Source: UBA9547 sp044349205
Lineage (GTDB): Bacteria; Bacteroidota; Bacteroidia; Cytophagales; UBA9547
Assembly: GCA_044349205.1 (NCBI GenBank)
Contig: JBIKRJ010000158.1
Location: 1 to 5,670 of the forward strand
Reading direction: 5' to 3'
DNA: 5,670 nucleotides
Shown one piece after another: positions 1 to 5,670 of this stretch (position 1 is its first letter; each line of letters begins with the position of its first letter). The translations under genes and the position numbers were made by a program. The notes under the pieces were generated by a model, which saw only the letters and a program-made list of their open reading frames with translations, was not told where the DNA came from and made no database searches.

Positions 1-442
1 AACGCACATTGTGGTCGGGCGCAAAATAAAAAGTTTTTTCTACACCCTTTTTGGTTGTCAAAGCCAAACCTGTTTTCAATAAAAAATAACCAAGCCCCCA
101 ACCTGCTGTCACACTTGCATTCCACACGGCAAAAATCTCGGCACAGGAAAACTTTAGCCCTTCAAAGTTTAGATGCCGCGCTGCACTCATAAATGGAAGT
201 AGTTGTGCCGTATGGCTGGGAACGAATAGCAAAAGTCCTCCAACAATCTCGTTTTTATATTCTGCCAATATCACTTTGGTTTCAGCCGAATTGTACCAAT
301 CGCAACTTTTCACATATTGGCTACTTGGGTCTTCGTTTGGAAATGCACGCGCGAATCCCTCAGAAAATCCCAAACACGAACCCAAATCTTCATTTGTCCC
401 AAAAGACCGAATGGTTAATTCCTTTTTTTGCTTTGCGCACAT
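1..442 (-). CDS. GNAT-like N-acyltransferase, partial (C-terminus outside window)
   Basis: The minus strand is open from an ATG at 442-440 to the left edge: 147 codons with no stop, and the last complete codon ends at base 2. An in-frame TAG lies 13 codons upstream, with no ATG, GTG or TTG between, so the ATG is the natural start. The protein looks like a GNAT fold. An N-terminal LTIRSF strand (residues 9-14) is followed by KVILAEYKNEIVGGLLLFVP (56-75), the usual beta2-beta3 hairpin. A motif-A-like stretch follows, AEIFAVWNAS (101-110) then AGWGLGYFLL (113-122). The acetyl-CoA loop normally reads Q/R-x-x-G-x-G; here it is A113-G-W-G-L-G118, so the first polar residue is missing. GNAT enzymes move an acyl group from acyl-CoA to an amine; the substrate cannot be told. 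It is divergent from gcvH. That the gene is real is fairly sure, the family is probable, and the function is unknown. Confidence 0.68.
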   Translation of the reverse strand, partial: MCAKQKKELTIRSFGTNEDLGSCLGFSEGFARAFPNEDPSSQYVKSCDWYNSAETKVILAEYKNEIVGGLLLFVPSHTAQLLPFMSAARHLNFEGLKFSCAEIFAVWNASVTAGWGLGYFLLKTGLALTTKKGVEKTFYFAPDHNVR

Positions 443-589
443 TTGAAATAAAACAGAATTGTTTCCGAATAAATATGCCTACGCAAAAACTTTGGGTGGG
501 TTACACCGTTCTTGTTTCCTATTTTTTGAAAGTGGTTTTTTTAGGTGGTTAATAAATCAAACCTTTCTATTTTTGGAAAAATTTACACC
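443..589. other. Divergent intergenic region between the acyltransferase and gcvH
   Basis: This 147-bp AT-rich spacer lies between two divergent starts and should hold promoters for both. I see no small gene or RNA in it. A perfect 5-bp inverted repeat with a 4-nt loop (AAACA at 451-455, TGTTT at 460-464) lies just upstream of the minus-strand start. A 4-bp GGTG/CACC stem lies at 495-507. Both are too short to interpret. A glycine riboswitch is not recognisable, although the downstream gene belongs to glycine catabolism. Confidence 0.5.
568..575 (+). promoter_or_regulatory. Candidate Bacteroidota -7 promoter element for gcvH
   Basis: TATTTTTG matches the Bacteroidota -7 consensus TAnnTTTG exactly and lies 14 nt before the gcvH ATG. 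No good TTTG -33 partner stands at the usual 19-21 nt spacing; the nearest is TTAG at 541-544, 23 nt away. Transcription from here would give a leader of only several nucleotides. In AT-rich DNA such a match can arise by chance, so this is weak. Confidence 0.3.
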
Positions 590-970
590 ATGATATTTCC
601 CGCAGAACTGAAGTACACCAAAGAACACGAATGGATAAAATTGGAAGGTGATGTAGCCACTATTGGCATTACCGATTTTGCCCAAAACGAGCTTGGCGAC
701 ATTGTTTTTATAGACATAAACAGCATAGGCCAAGAAATTGAAAAAGACCAAGTTTTTGGCACCGTAGAAGCGGTTAAAACTGTTTCTGACCTTTTTATTC
801 CCGTTTCGGCTACAGTGCTTGAGGTAAACGATACCTTGAACAACCGTCCTGAACTTGTAAACAACGACCCCTATGTCGAAGGTTGGATTATAAAAGCCAA
901 AGTAAAAAACCCTGCCGATTTGGACACGCTCCTTTCTGTAGATGCTTACAAAGAATTGATTGGGGCATAA
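590..970 (+). CDS. gcvH: Glycine cleavage system H protein
   Basis: GcvH is the small cytoplasmic carrier of the glycine cleavage system. Its lipoyl arm takes the aminomethyl group from the P protein (GcvP), passes it to the T protein (GcvT), and is reoxidised by the L protein (lipoamide dehydrogenase). The 126-residue length is typical. Visible landmarks are the N-terminal LKYTKEHEWI (residues 7-16), GITDFAQNELGDIVFI (26-41), and the lipoylation motif VEAVKTVSDL (59-68), whose K63 should carry lipoate. VEGWIIK near residues 101-107 is the conserved C-terminal strand. I chose the ATG at 590 because homology begins at MIFPAELKYTKEHEW. An in-frame ATG at 545 would add 15 residues unlike the family and would run over the candidate promoter. 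No gcvT, gcvP or lipoate genes are nearby, so it works with partners encoded elsewhere. It may lead an operon with murF and aspS. Confidence 0.96.
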   Translation: MIFPAELKYTKEHEWIKLEGDVATIGITDFAQNELGDIVFIDINSIGQEIEKDQVFGTVEAVKTVSDLFIPVSATVLEVNDTLNNRPELVNNDPYVEGWIIKAKVKNPADLDTLLSVDAYKELIGA

Positions 971-981
971 TCATTAAGTTC

Positions 982-1016
982 AGAGTTTAGAGTTTAGAGT
1001 TTGTAGTTTGTAGTTG
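982..1016 (+). repeat. Heptanucleotide tandem repeat, about five units
   Basis: Three exact copies of AGAGTTT (982-988, 989-995, 996-1002) are followed by GTAGTTT (1003-1009) and a closely matching final unit (1010-1016). All keep the same 7-bp period, so the last two look like a variant of the first three. The repeat sits in the 75-bp spacer between gcvH and murF, starting 11 bp after the gcvH stop. Its copy number could vary by slippage. The TAGTTTG strings in the later units loosely resemble promoter elements, but no function is shown. Confidence 0.85.
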
Positions 1017-1032
1017 GGACTGCAAATTTTTG
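1000..1032 (+). promoter_or_regulatory. murF: Weak candidate promoter for murF overlapping the repeat
   Basis: TTTG at 1000-1003, inside the heptamer repeat, stands 21 nt before AATTTTTG at 1025-1032. The latter differs from the Bacteroidota -7 consensus TAnnTTTG at one base. The spacing fits a Bacteroidota promoter and the murF ATG is 13 nt further on. The match is imperfect and repeats make chance matches likely, so murF may simply be read through from gcvH. Confidence 0.2.
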
Positions 1033-1034
1033 CA
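1021..1034. repeat. Short perfect inverted repeat before murF
   Basis: TGCAAA (1021-1026) and TTTGCA (1029-1034) are exact reverse complements separated by TT, ending 11 bp before the murF ATG. A 2-nt loop is too tight for a full RNA hairpin, so if functional it would more likely be a protein-binding palindrome. It overlaps the candidate -7 element. Confidence 0.35.
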
Positions 1035-1045
1035 CCGCATTATAC

Positions 1046-2323
1046 ATGGTTCACGATTCGGAATTTTTGCTTCAACAGTTTCTGAAATCCCACAGGGTTT
1101 CGACCGACACGCGCAAAATTGAAGCGGGTTCTATATTCTTTGCCCTAAAAGGTGGCAATTTCAACGGGAATCTTTTTGCCCAAGATGCTTTGGACAAAGG
1201 GGCAGCTTGGGTTGTGGTAGATGAAAAAACAGATACCGATACAGCAAAAACTATTCAAGTATCCGATGCATTGGTTGCTTTACAAAATTTGGCCACCGCC
1301 TACCGCCGCACTCTGAAAGCTCCTATCGTAGCCATCACTGGTTCCAACGGAAAAACAACGACCAAAGAACTTCTCTCAAAGGTGCTGGGTGCCAAATTCA
1401 ACACCTTTGCCACCCAAGGAAATTTGAACAACCACATTGGCGTACCCCTCACCCTGCTTTCGGTACCACCCGAAACCGAAATGGTGGTGCTGGAGTTGGG
1501 TGCCAACCATTTGCACGAAATTGAACTGCTCGCCCGCATTTCGGAACCCGATTTTGGCCTTATTACCAATGTGGGTCTCGACCATTTGGAAGGATATGGA
1601 AGTCTTGAAAATGTGGCCAAAGGACACAGCGAACTCTTTTATTTTCTGCTAAAACACAACAAAAATGTTTTCTACAACAAGGATGAAGAACAAGTGGCGC
1701 GCATGGCTGCTCGTTTTCCCAATCCCATTTCCTATCCTGAAAATGGATTTAAAATCGTTGAAAACAAGTACTTTATTAAACTAAAAACAGCGTCTGGCAG
1801 CACCATCTCAACACAATTGCCGGGTACTTACAATTTCCCCAATGTGGCAGCCGCCATGTGCATTGGGCACTATTTTGGCGTCACAGAAAAAGACGCCATA
1901 GAAGCCATAGAAAGCTACCAACCTTCCAACAACCGTTCCCAAATGCTAAAAACCAAACGTAATACCTTGCTATTGGATGCTTATAACGCCAATCCTTCTT
2001 CGATGGAACTGGCGTTAGAAAATTTGGCAGCGATGGAAGTGGGCAATAAAGTGGCCATTTTGGGCGACATGTTCGAATTGGGTAGTTTTTCAGACAAAGA
2101 ACATTTTAGAATGTTGGAAATTGCCTCTGCCAAACCTTTTCGAATGACTTTTGCCTGCGGGCATGAATTTTGTAAACACCGCCACCATTTTCCTACCATT
2201 TATTTTTTCGAAGACCGAAGCTTGCTTCAAAATTGGCTGCAATCGAACGAAATTGACAATTGCACCATTTTACTCAAAGCTTCGCGCGACATGGCTTTGG
2301 AGAAATTAGTAGAGGTGTTGTAA
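1046..2323 (+). CDS. murF: UDP-N-acetylmuramoyl-tripeptide--D-alanyl-D-alanine ligase
   Basis: MurF uses ATP in the cytoplasm to join D-Ala-D-Ala to UDP-MurNAc-tripeptide, completing the pentapeptide precursor of peptidoglycan. The 425-residue protein shows the three Mur ligase domains. The N-terminal UDP-binding domain has STDTRKIEAGSIFFALKG (19-36). The central ATPase has the P-loop GSNGKTTT (99-106), ELGAN (150-154) and NVGLDHLEGYG (175-185). The C-terminal domain has NNRSQ (295-299), DAYNANPSSM (311-320), ILGDMFELG (338-346) and KASRDMALEK (411-420). Two features are odd. The lysine normally carbamylated in Mur ligases aligns with H194 (VAKGHSELF here, VAKAKGEIF in E. coli as I recall it). 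The usual KGSRGM near the C-terminus reads KASRDM. The ATG at 1046 fits the family start and has no Shine-Dalgarno sequence. It lies 75 bp after gcvH and 37 bp before aspS. Identity is secure; the effect of H194 is unknown. Confidence 0.96.
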   Translation: MVHDSEFLLQQFLKSHRVSTDTRKIEAGSIFFALKGGNFNGNLFAQDALDKGAAWVVVDEKTDTDTAKTIQVSDALVALQNLATAYRRTLKAPIVAITGSNGKTTTKELLSKVLGAKFNTFATQGNLNNHIGVPLTLLSVPPETEMVVLELGANHLHEIELLARISEPDFGLITNVGLDHLEGYGSLENVAKGHSELFYFLLKHNKNVFYNKDEEQVARMAARFPNPISYPENGFKIVENKYFIKLKTASGSTISTQLPGTYNFPNVAAAMCIGHYFGVTEKDAIEAIESYQPSNNRSQMLKTKRNTLLLDAYNANPSSMELALENLAAMEVGNKVAILGDMFELGSFSDKEHFRMLEIASAKPFRMTFACGHEFCKHRHHFPTIYFFEDRSLLQNWLQSNEIDNCTILLKASRDMALEKLVEVL

Positions 2324-2360
2324 ATTAATTCCTTAAAATTGTATCTCATTTCCTGAAATC

Positions 2361-4103
2361 ATGCTACGTACACATACTTGCGGCGAATTGCGCCTTTCCG
2401 ATAATGGCAAACAAGTCACACTTTGCGGCTGGGTAAGCAAGGTGCGAGACAAAGGTTCCTTGCTGTGGATAGATATGAGAGACCGCTATGGTATTACCCA
2501 GTTGCTATTCGACGATAAAAACAAAGAAATATTAGAATTGGCACGCAGCTTTGGCCGTGAATATGTGATACAAGCCACAGGCGAGGTAACCGAAAGGGTG
2601 TCTAAAAACGATAAAATAGACACGGGAGAAATTGAAATTAAGGTCTCGTCCATCAAACTTTTGAATGCGGCCAAACTGCCCCCATTCCTTATAGAAGACG
2701 AAACCGACGGCGGCGAAGATATCCGAATGAAATACCGCTATTTGGATTTGCGCCGAAACCCTGTTCGCCAAAACCTGGAATTGCGTCACCGAATGGCACA
2801 AGAAGTACGCAAATATCTTGACAGCGAAAATTTTATTGAGGTGGAAACACCCGTACTTATCAAATCTACACCTGAAGGTGCGCGCGATTTTGTGGTACCC
2901 AGCCGCATGAACCCAGGCGAATTTTACGCCTTGCCACAGTCGCCCCAAACATTCAAACAATTACTCATGGTTTCGGGCTTCGACCGCTATTTCCAAATCG
3001 TAAAATGTTTTCGCGACGAAGACTTGCGCGCCGACCGCCAACCTGAATTTACGCAAATAGACTGCGAAATGAGCTTCGTGACGCAGGAAGATATATTGAA
3101 TATGTTTGAAGGCCTTATTCGCCACATGTTCAAATTTGTAAAAGGAATTGAATTACCTACGCTTCCCCGCATGACTTTTGCCGATGCCAGCAAATACTAC
3201 GGTTCCGACAAGCCCGACACTCGTTTCGAGATGAAGTTTGCCGAACTGAACGAGGTAGCCAAAGGAAAAGGTTTTGGAATTTTCGACAATGCCGAATTGG
3301 TAGTTGGAATTGCCGCTAAAGGTTGTGCCGAATATTCGCGCAAACAGACAGACGAATTGACCGAATGGGTAAAACGCCCTCAAATTGGCGCCAAAGGTTT
3401 GGTGTATGTAAAATGCGAACAAGACGGTTCTTTCAAATCTTCTGTCGACAAGTTTTACAGCCAAGACGATTTGGCCAAATGGGCTGTGGCCACTGGCGCC
3501 GAAAAAGGCGATTTGATATTGGTACTTAGTGGCGAAACTAATGCCACTCGCAAGCAAATGTGCGAACTGCGCCTCGAAATGGGGACAAGATTGGGCCTTA
3601 GAGACAAGAATAAATATTCATGTTTGTGGGTGGTCGATTTCCCGATGGTCGAATATGGCGAAGAAGACGGTCGATGGTATGCCATGCACCATCCGTTTAC
3701 CGCCCCCAAACCCGAAGACGAACACCTACTCGACACCAACCCGGGTGCCATTCGTGCCAATGCGTATGATATGGTGATAAATGGCGTAGAAGTAGGCGGT
3801 GGTTCTATCCGAATTTTCAACAAAGAATTACAAGCCAAAATTTTCAAACTTTTGGGTTTTAGTGAAGAAGAAGCCAAAAAACAGTTCGGCTTTTTGCTAG
3901 ATGCCTTTGAATACGGAGCCCCCCCGCATGGCGGTTTGGCTTTTGGTTTCGACCGACTTTGTTCGCTTTTTGGCGGCGTGGACATTATTCGCGATTTCAT
4001 TGCCTTCCCAAAAAATACCAGCGGTCGCGATGTGATGATTGACTCACCCTCTACCCTTTCCGAAGCACAATTGAACGAGTTGAAAATTGGAGTAAAAGCA
4101 TAA
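2361..4103 (+). CDS. aspS: Aspartyl-tRNA synthetase, bacterial type
   Basis: AspRS is a class IIb synthetase that activates aspartate with ATP and charges tRNA-Asp in the cytoplasm. At 580 residues it has normal bacterial length. Order: an OB-fold anticodon-binding domain (about 1-105, with CGWVSKVRDKGSLLWIDMRDRYG at 22-44); motif 1 near 141-166; the QSPQ loop (193-196); motif 2 FRDEDLRADRQPEFTQ (217-232); a bacterial GAD insertion domain (roughly 290-410); the HHPFTAP loop (443-449); GGGSIRI (479-485); and motif 3 GLAFGFDRL (525-533). All expected catalytic blocks are present. Whether it is strictly specific for tRNA-Asp or also charges tRNA-Asn cannot be decided here. Residue 31 in the OB loop, one known to affect this choice in other bacteria, is Lys, and no asnS or gatCAB is in view. 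The ATG at 2361 starts the canonical MLRTHTCGELRLSD. The 37-bp gap after murF suggests shared transcription. Confidence 0.98.
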   Translation: MLRTHTCGELRLSDNGKQVTLCGWVSKVRDKGSLLWIDMRDRYGITQLLFDDKNKEILELARSFGREYVIQATGEVTERVSKNDKIDTGEIEIKVSSIKLLNAAKLPPFLIEDETDGGEDIRMKYRYLDLRRNPVRQNLELRHRMAQEVRKYLDSENFIEVETPVLIKSTPEGARDFVVPSRMNPGEFYALPQSPQTFKQLLMVSGFDRYFQIVKCFRDEDLRADRQPEFTQIDCEMSFVTQEDILNMFEGLIRHMFKFVKGIELPTLPRMTFADASKYYGSDKPDTRFEMKFAELNEVAKGKGFGIFDNAELVVGIAAKGCAEYSRKQTDELTEWVKRPQIGAKGLVYVKCEQDGSFKSSVDKFYSQDDLAKWAVATGAEKGDLILVLSGETNATRKQMCELRLEMGTRLGLRDKNKYSCLWVVDFPMVEYGEEDGRWYAMHHPFTAPKPEDEHLLDTNPGAIRANAYDMVINGVEVGGGSIRIFNKELQAKIFKLLGFSEEEAKKQFGFLLDAFEYGAPPHGGLAFGFDRLCSLFGGVDIIRDFIAFPKNTSGRDVMIDSPSTLSEAQLNELKIGVKA

Positions 4104-4105
4104 GT

Positions 4106-4861
4106 TTACAGCATTTCTACAAACTTGCACGCTACCGCCGAAGTGTAAATTTTACCTGCGTGGTTTAGGAACAGATTAAAATCCAAATGCGCCTTGGCAT
4201 TGGCCTTGTCGGAAATGGTGCGAATACTGCACCATGGAATACCAGAATCGTGACAAACTTGCGCCACTGCCGCTCCTTCCATTTCTACAAACAAGCTATT
4301 GGGCAATCCTTTTTGAATTTCTTTTTGCTGATTTTCAGTCCCTATAAACTGGTCGCCACTTACCAATAGTCCGCTATGTATGGTAGGTTTTTGAATACCC
4401 AAAGCACCTAGCATATCCTCGCTTACCACCTGCTGAAATTCGTTTTGCAAAAAAGAAGATGCCGCTTTGTTGAGCGTTTCTGTGAGTTTAGTATCTGGCT
4501 CATAAAAGGTAATGCCTGAATGAGGTATCATGTATTTGGGAAAAAGTGGAAAACAATCCATGTCGTGCTGCACCGCTTGAGTAGCAATGGCCAAATCGCC
4601 CACATGGATATGGTCGGCAATGCCGCCCGCCACACCCGTGACCAAAATAGCCCCTACCCTAAAATGCTGAATTAGGAGAGAAGCTGTGAAAGACGATGCC
4701 ACTTTCCCAATTCCCGACTGGGCCACCACTACTTTTTTTCCGTTTAAAAATCCTTTGTAAAAACTACGGGAAGACAATTGCATCATTTCGGGTTGTTCCA
4801 CCATCGAAACAAGCAATTCCACTTCTTCTTGCATTGGGACGAGTATGCCGAGATTTTCCAT
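4106..4861 (-). CDS. mtnN: 5'-methylthioadenosine/S-adenosylhomocysteine nucleosidase
   Basis: MTAN (also called Pfs) cleaves adenine from methylthioadenosine and S-adenosylhomocysteine, relieving product inhibition of methylation and polyamine synthesis; in many bacteria it feeds LuxS. Some homologues also act on 6-amino-6-deoxyfutalosine in menaquinone synthesis. The 251 residues cover the nucleoside phosphorylase fold. Landmarks are GILVPMQEEVELL (5-17), where E13 matches catalytic Glu12 of E. coli; SGIGKVASS (49-57); TGVAGGI (75-81); VSGDQFI (167-173); FVEMEGAAVAQVCH (191-204) with substrate-binding M194 and E195; and TISDKA (215-220), where D218 matches catalytic Asp197. Compared with E. 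coli, about 20 extra residues lie before VSGD, within roughly 143-163. The ATG at 4861 fits the family start and has an A-rich upstream region without Shine-Dalgarno. It converges on aspS, with 2 bp between stop codons, and is divergent from the glycosyltransferase. Confidence 0.95.
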   Translation of the reverse strand: MENLGILVPMQEEVELLVSMVEQPEMMQLSSRSFYKGFLNGKKVVVAQSGIGKVASSFTASLLIQHFRVGAILVTGVAGGIADHIHVGDLAIATQAVQHDMDCFPLFPKYMIPHSGITFYEPDTKLTETLNKAASSFLQNEFQQVVSEDMLGALGIQKPTIHSGLLVSGDQFIGTENQQKEIQKGLPNSLFVEMEGAAVAQVCHDSGIPWCSIRTISDKANAKAHLDFNLFLNHAGKIYTSAVACKFVEML

Positions 4862-4951
4862 TTTAATTTTTCTTCGAATAATAGTCTAAAGTAATTTATT
4901 TTAACAGAAGTTTTACCTTGCAGTACTTTAATTGCGACCTAAGACAAGTTA
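4862..4951. other. Divergent spacer between mtnN and the glycosyltransferase
   Basis: This 90-bp AT-rich gap should carry promoters for both flanking genes. On the minus strand TACTTTAG differs from TAnnTTTG at one base but has no clear -33 partner. On the plus strand no convincing element is seen. There is no RNA gene and no terminator. Confidence 0.4.
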
Positions 4952-5670
4952 ATGACAAACATAAAACGTTTACTGACTTTGCTTCCTTTGCTTGGTCTAC
5001 TCTGTCTAACTTTTATATTCGAAATATGGCATTTACATGATTTTCAACTAAATGAATTTGACGAAGGTCGTTTTACAGCCAACGCTTTCGAAATGATGCA
5101 AAATGGCGACTACTTTAATTTGTATTACATGGGCGAACCAGACGAGTGGGTGGCAAGACCTCCTCTAAAAAGCTGGTTAATTATTTTAGGCTATAAATTA
5201 TTGGGATTCAATGTTTACGGTGCAAGATTAAGTTCAATTTGCGCCATAGTCCTGTTCATGCTTTATGCATACAAGCTATCTAGATTGTTTTTGGGTCAAA
5301 AAGAAAGCTTGTTAATTTGCCTTATGCTCATAGGATGCAAAGGGATTGTCGGTTTTCACGTTGGAAGATCAGCCGACATGGATGCTGAATTGGTGTTTTT
5401 TCTTTTAGCTTTTGCATATCACTTTGTTCAATACTCATTTTTTGATTTAAAAAAACATTCTATTTATTGGGGCATATTTCTTGCTCTCAGTTTTCTACTT
5501 AAAACTACAGCAAGTATTCTTTATCTTCCAGGTGTCTTTTTGTTTTTATTTACCACCTCCAAACTCAAAAAAACCTTTACTGACAAATTCTTTTGGCTTG
5601 GTTTAAGTATCTACTTAATTGCGATAGCTGCTTGGGCTATTCAAATACTTTTTTGGGGAACAAGCTATAA
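4952..5670 (+). CDS. PMT/ArnT-like membrane glycosyltransferase, partial (C-terminus outside window)
   Basis: The reading frame is open from the ATG at 4952 to the right edge, 239 codons, with an in-frame TAA at 4940-4942 just upstream, so this is the first possible ATG. The protein is very hydrophobic. A first membrane segment (about 7-28) is followed by the outer loop NEFDEGRFTANAFEMMQNGD (34-53). This matches the DE-x-R-[YF] loop of ArnT and protein O-mannosyltransferases, with D37 as the likely catalytic base. ARPPLKSWLIILGYKLLGFNVYGARLSS (68-95) is the family's KPPL..W...G.....R block. GRSADMDAELVFF (138-150) is the next conserved stretch, then several membrane helices. Such enzymes transfer a sugar from a polyprenyl-phosphate donor to lipid A, glycan or protein on the periplasmic side; donor and acceptor cannot be named. 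G+C is about a third, well below its neighbours, with TTA, CTT and CTA favoured for Leu, which may mean transfer or relaxed selection. Confidence 0.82.
   Translation, partial: MTNIKRLLTLLPLLGLLCLTFIFEIWHLHDFQLNEFDEGRFTANAFEMMQNGDYFNLYYMGEPDEWVARPPLKSWLIILGYKLLGFNVYGARLSSICAIVLFMLYAYKLSRLFLGQKESLLICLMLIGCKGIVGFHVGRSADMDAELVFFLLAFAYHFVQYSFFDLKKHSIYWGIFLALSFLLKTTASILYLPGVFLFLFTTSKLKKTFTDKFFWLGLSIYLIAIAAWAIQILFWGTSY

Noticed and set aside
451..464. AAACA-GAAT-TGTTT inverted repeat before the acyltransferase start
   Set aside because: Five-base arms in AT-rich DNA are expected by chance; no second copy or promoter link supports an operator.
193..552. Plus-strand open frame of 119 codons
   Set aside because: It is antisense to the acyltransferase, its translation has no recognisable family or structure pattern, and it overlaps the gcvH upstream region.
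545..589. Upstream ATG adding 15 residues to GcvH
   Set aside because: The added residues do not resemble the family N-terminus, and the start at 590 gives the standard length and MIFPAELKYTKEHEW.
443..589. Glycine riboswitch upstream of gcvH
   Set aside because: The spacer is AT-rich and lacks recognisable aptamer helices or conserved core; the candidate promoter sits too close to the start for a riboswitch leader.
2532..2960. Minus-strand open frame of 142 codons inside aspS
   Set aside because: Antisense shadow of the aspS OB-fold and motif 1 region with no independent coding evidence.
3455..4000. Minus-strand open frame of 181 codons inside aspS
   Set aside because: It is a shadow of the strongly conserved aspS frame; the Ser/Pro/Lys-rich translation has no domain pattern.
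4144..4154. GTAAA-T-TTTAC palindrome near the aspS/mtnN junction as a terminator
   Set aside because: It lies inside the mtnN coding region, has a 1-nt loop and is not followed by a T-run.

Overview
The window looks like an ordinary chromosomal stretch from a member of the Bacteroidota. This rests on three things: the protein style (for example an aspartyl-tRNA synthetase opening MLRTHTCGELRLSD), the absence of GGAGG-type ribosome binding sites before every start, and a TAnnTTTG-type -7 element before gcvH. Genus and species cannot be named from the sequence. All five intact or partial housekeeping-type genes are recognisable. I found no rRNA, tRNA, CRISPR array, insertion sequence, prophage or defence system.

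Layout, left to right. (1) Positions 1-442, minus strand: the N-terminal 147 residues of a GNAT-like acyltransferase whose C-terminus lies outside the window. (2) 443-589: a divergent intergenic region with a candidate gcvH promoter. (3) 590-970, plus: gcvH, the lipoyl carrier of the glycine cleavage system. (4) 971-1045: a spacer holding a five-unit heptanucleotide tandem repeat and a short inverted repeat. (5) 1046-2323, plus: murF, the last cytoplasmic Mur ligase. (6) 2361-4103, plus: aspS, aspartyl-tRNA synthetase. (7) 4106-4861, minus: an MTA/SAH nucleosidase (mtnN/pfs) converging on aspS with only 2 bp between stop codons. (8) 4862-4951: a divergent spacer. (9) 4952 to the right edge, plus: the first 239 residues of an AT-rich PMT/ArnT-like membrane glycosyltransferase.

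The three plus-strand genes gcvH, murF and aspS could form one transcription unit (gaps of 75 and 37 nt), but they serve unrelated core functions: one-carbon metabolism, cell-wall precursor synthesis and translation. mtnN recycles the by-products of S-adenosylmethionine use. The right-hand glycosyltransferase is probably an envelope glycan or lipid modification enzyme, and its base composition differs clearly from its neighbours.

No undescribed system is evident. The points most worth a second look are a MurF in which the usual carbamylated lysine position reads His, the heptamer repeat before murF, and the low-GC glycosyltransferase at the right edge. Both edge genes are open reading frames cut by the window ends and are easily missed.
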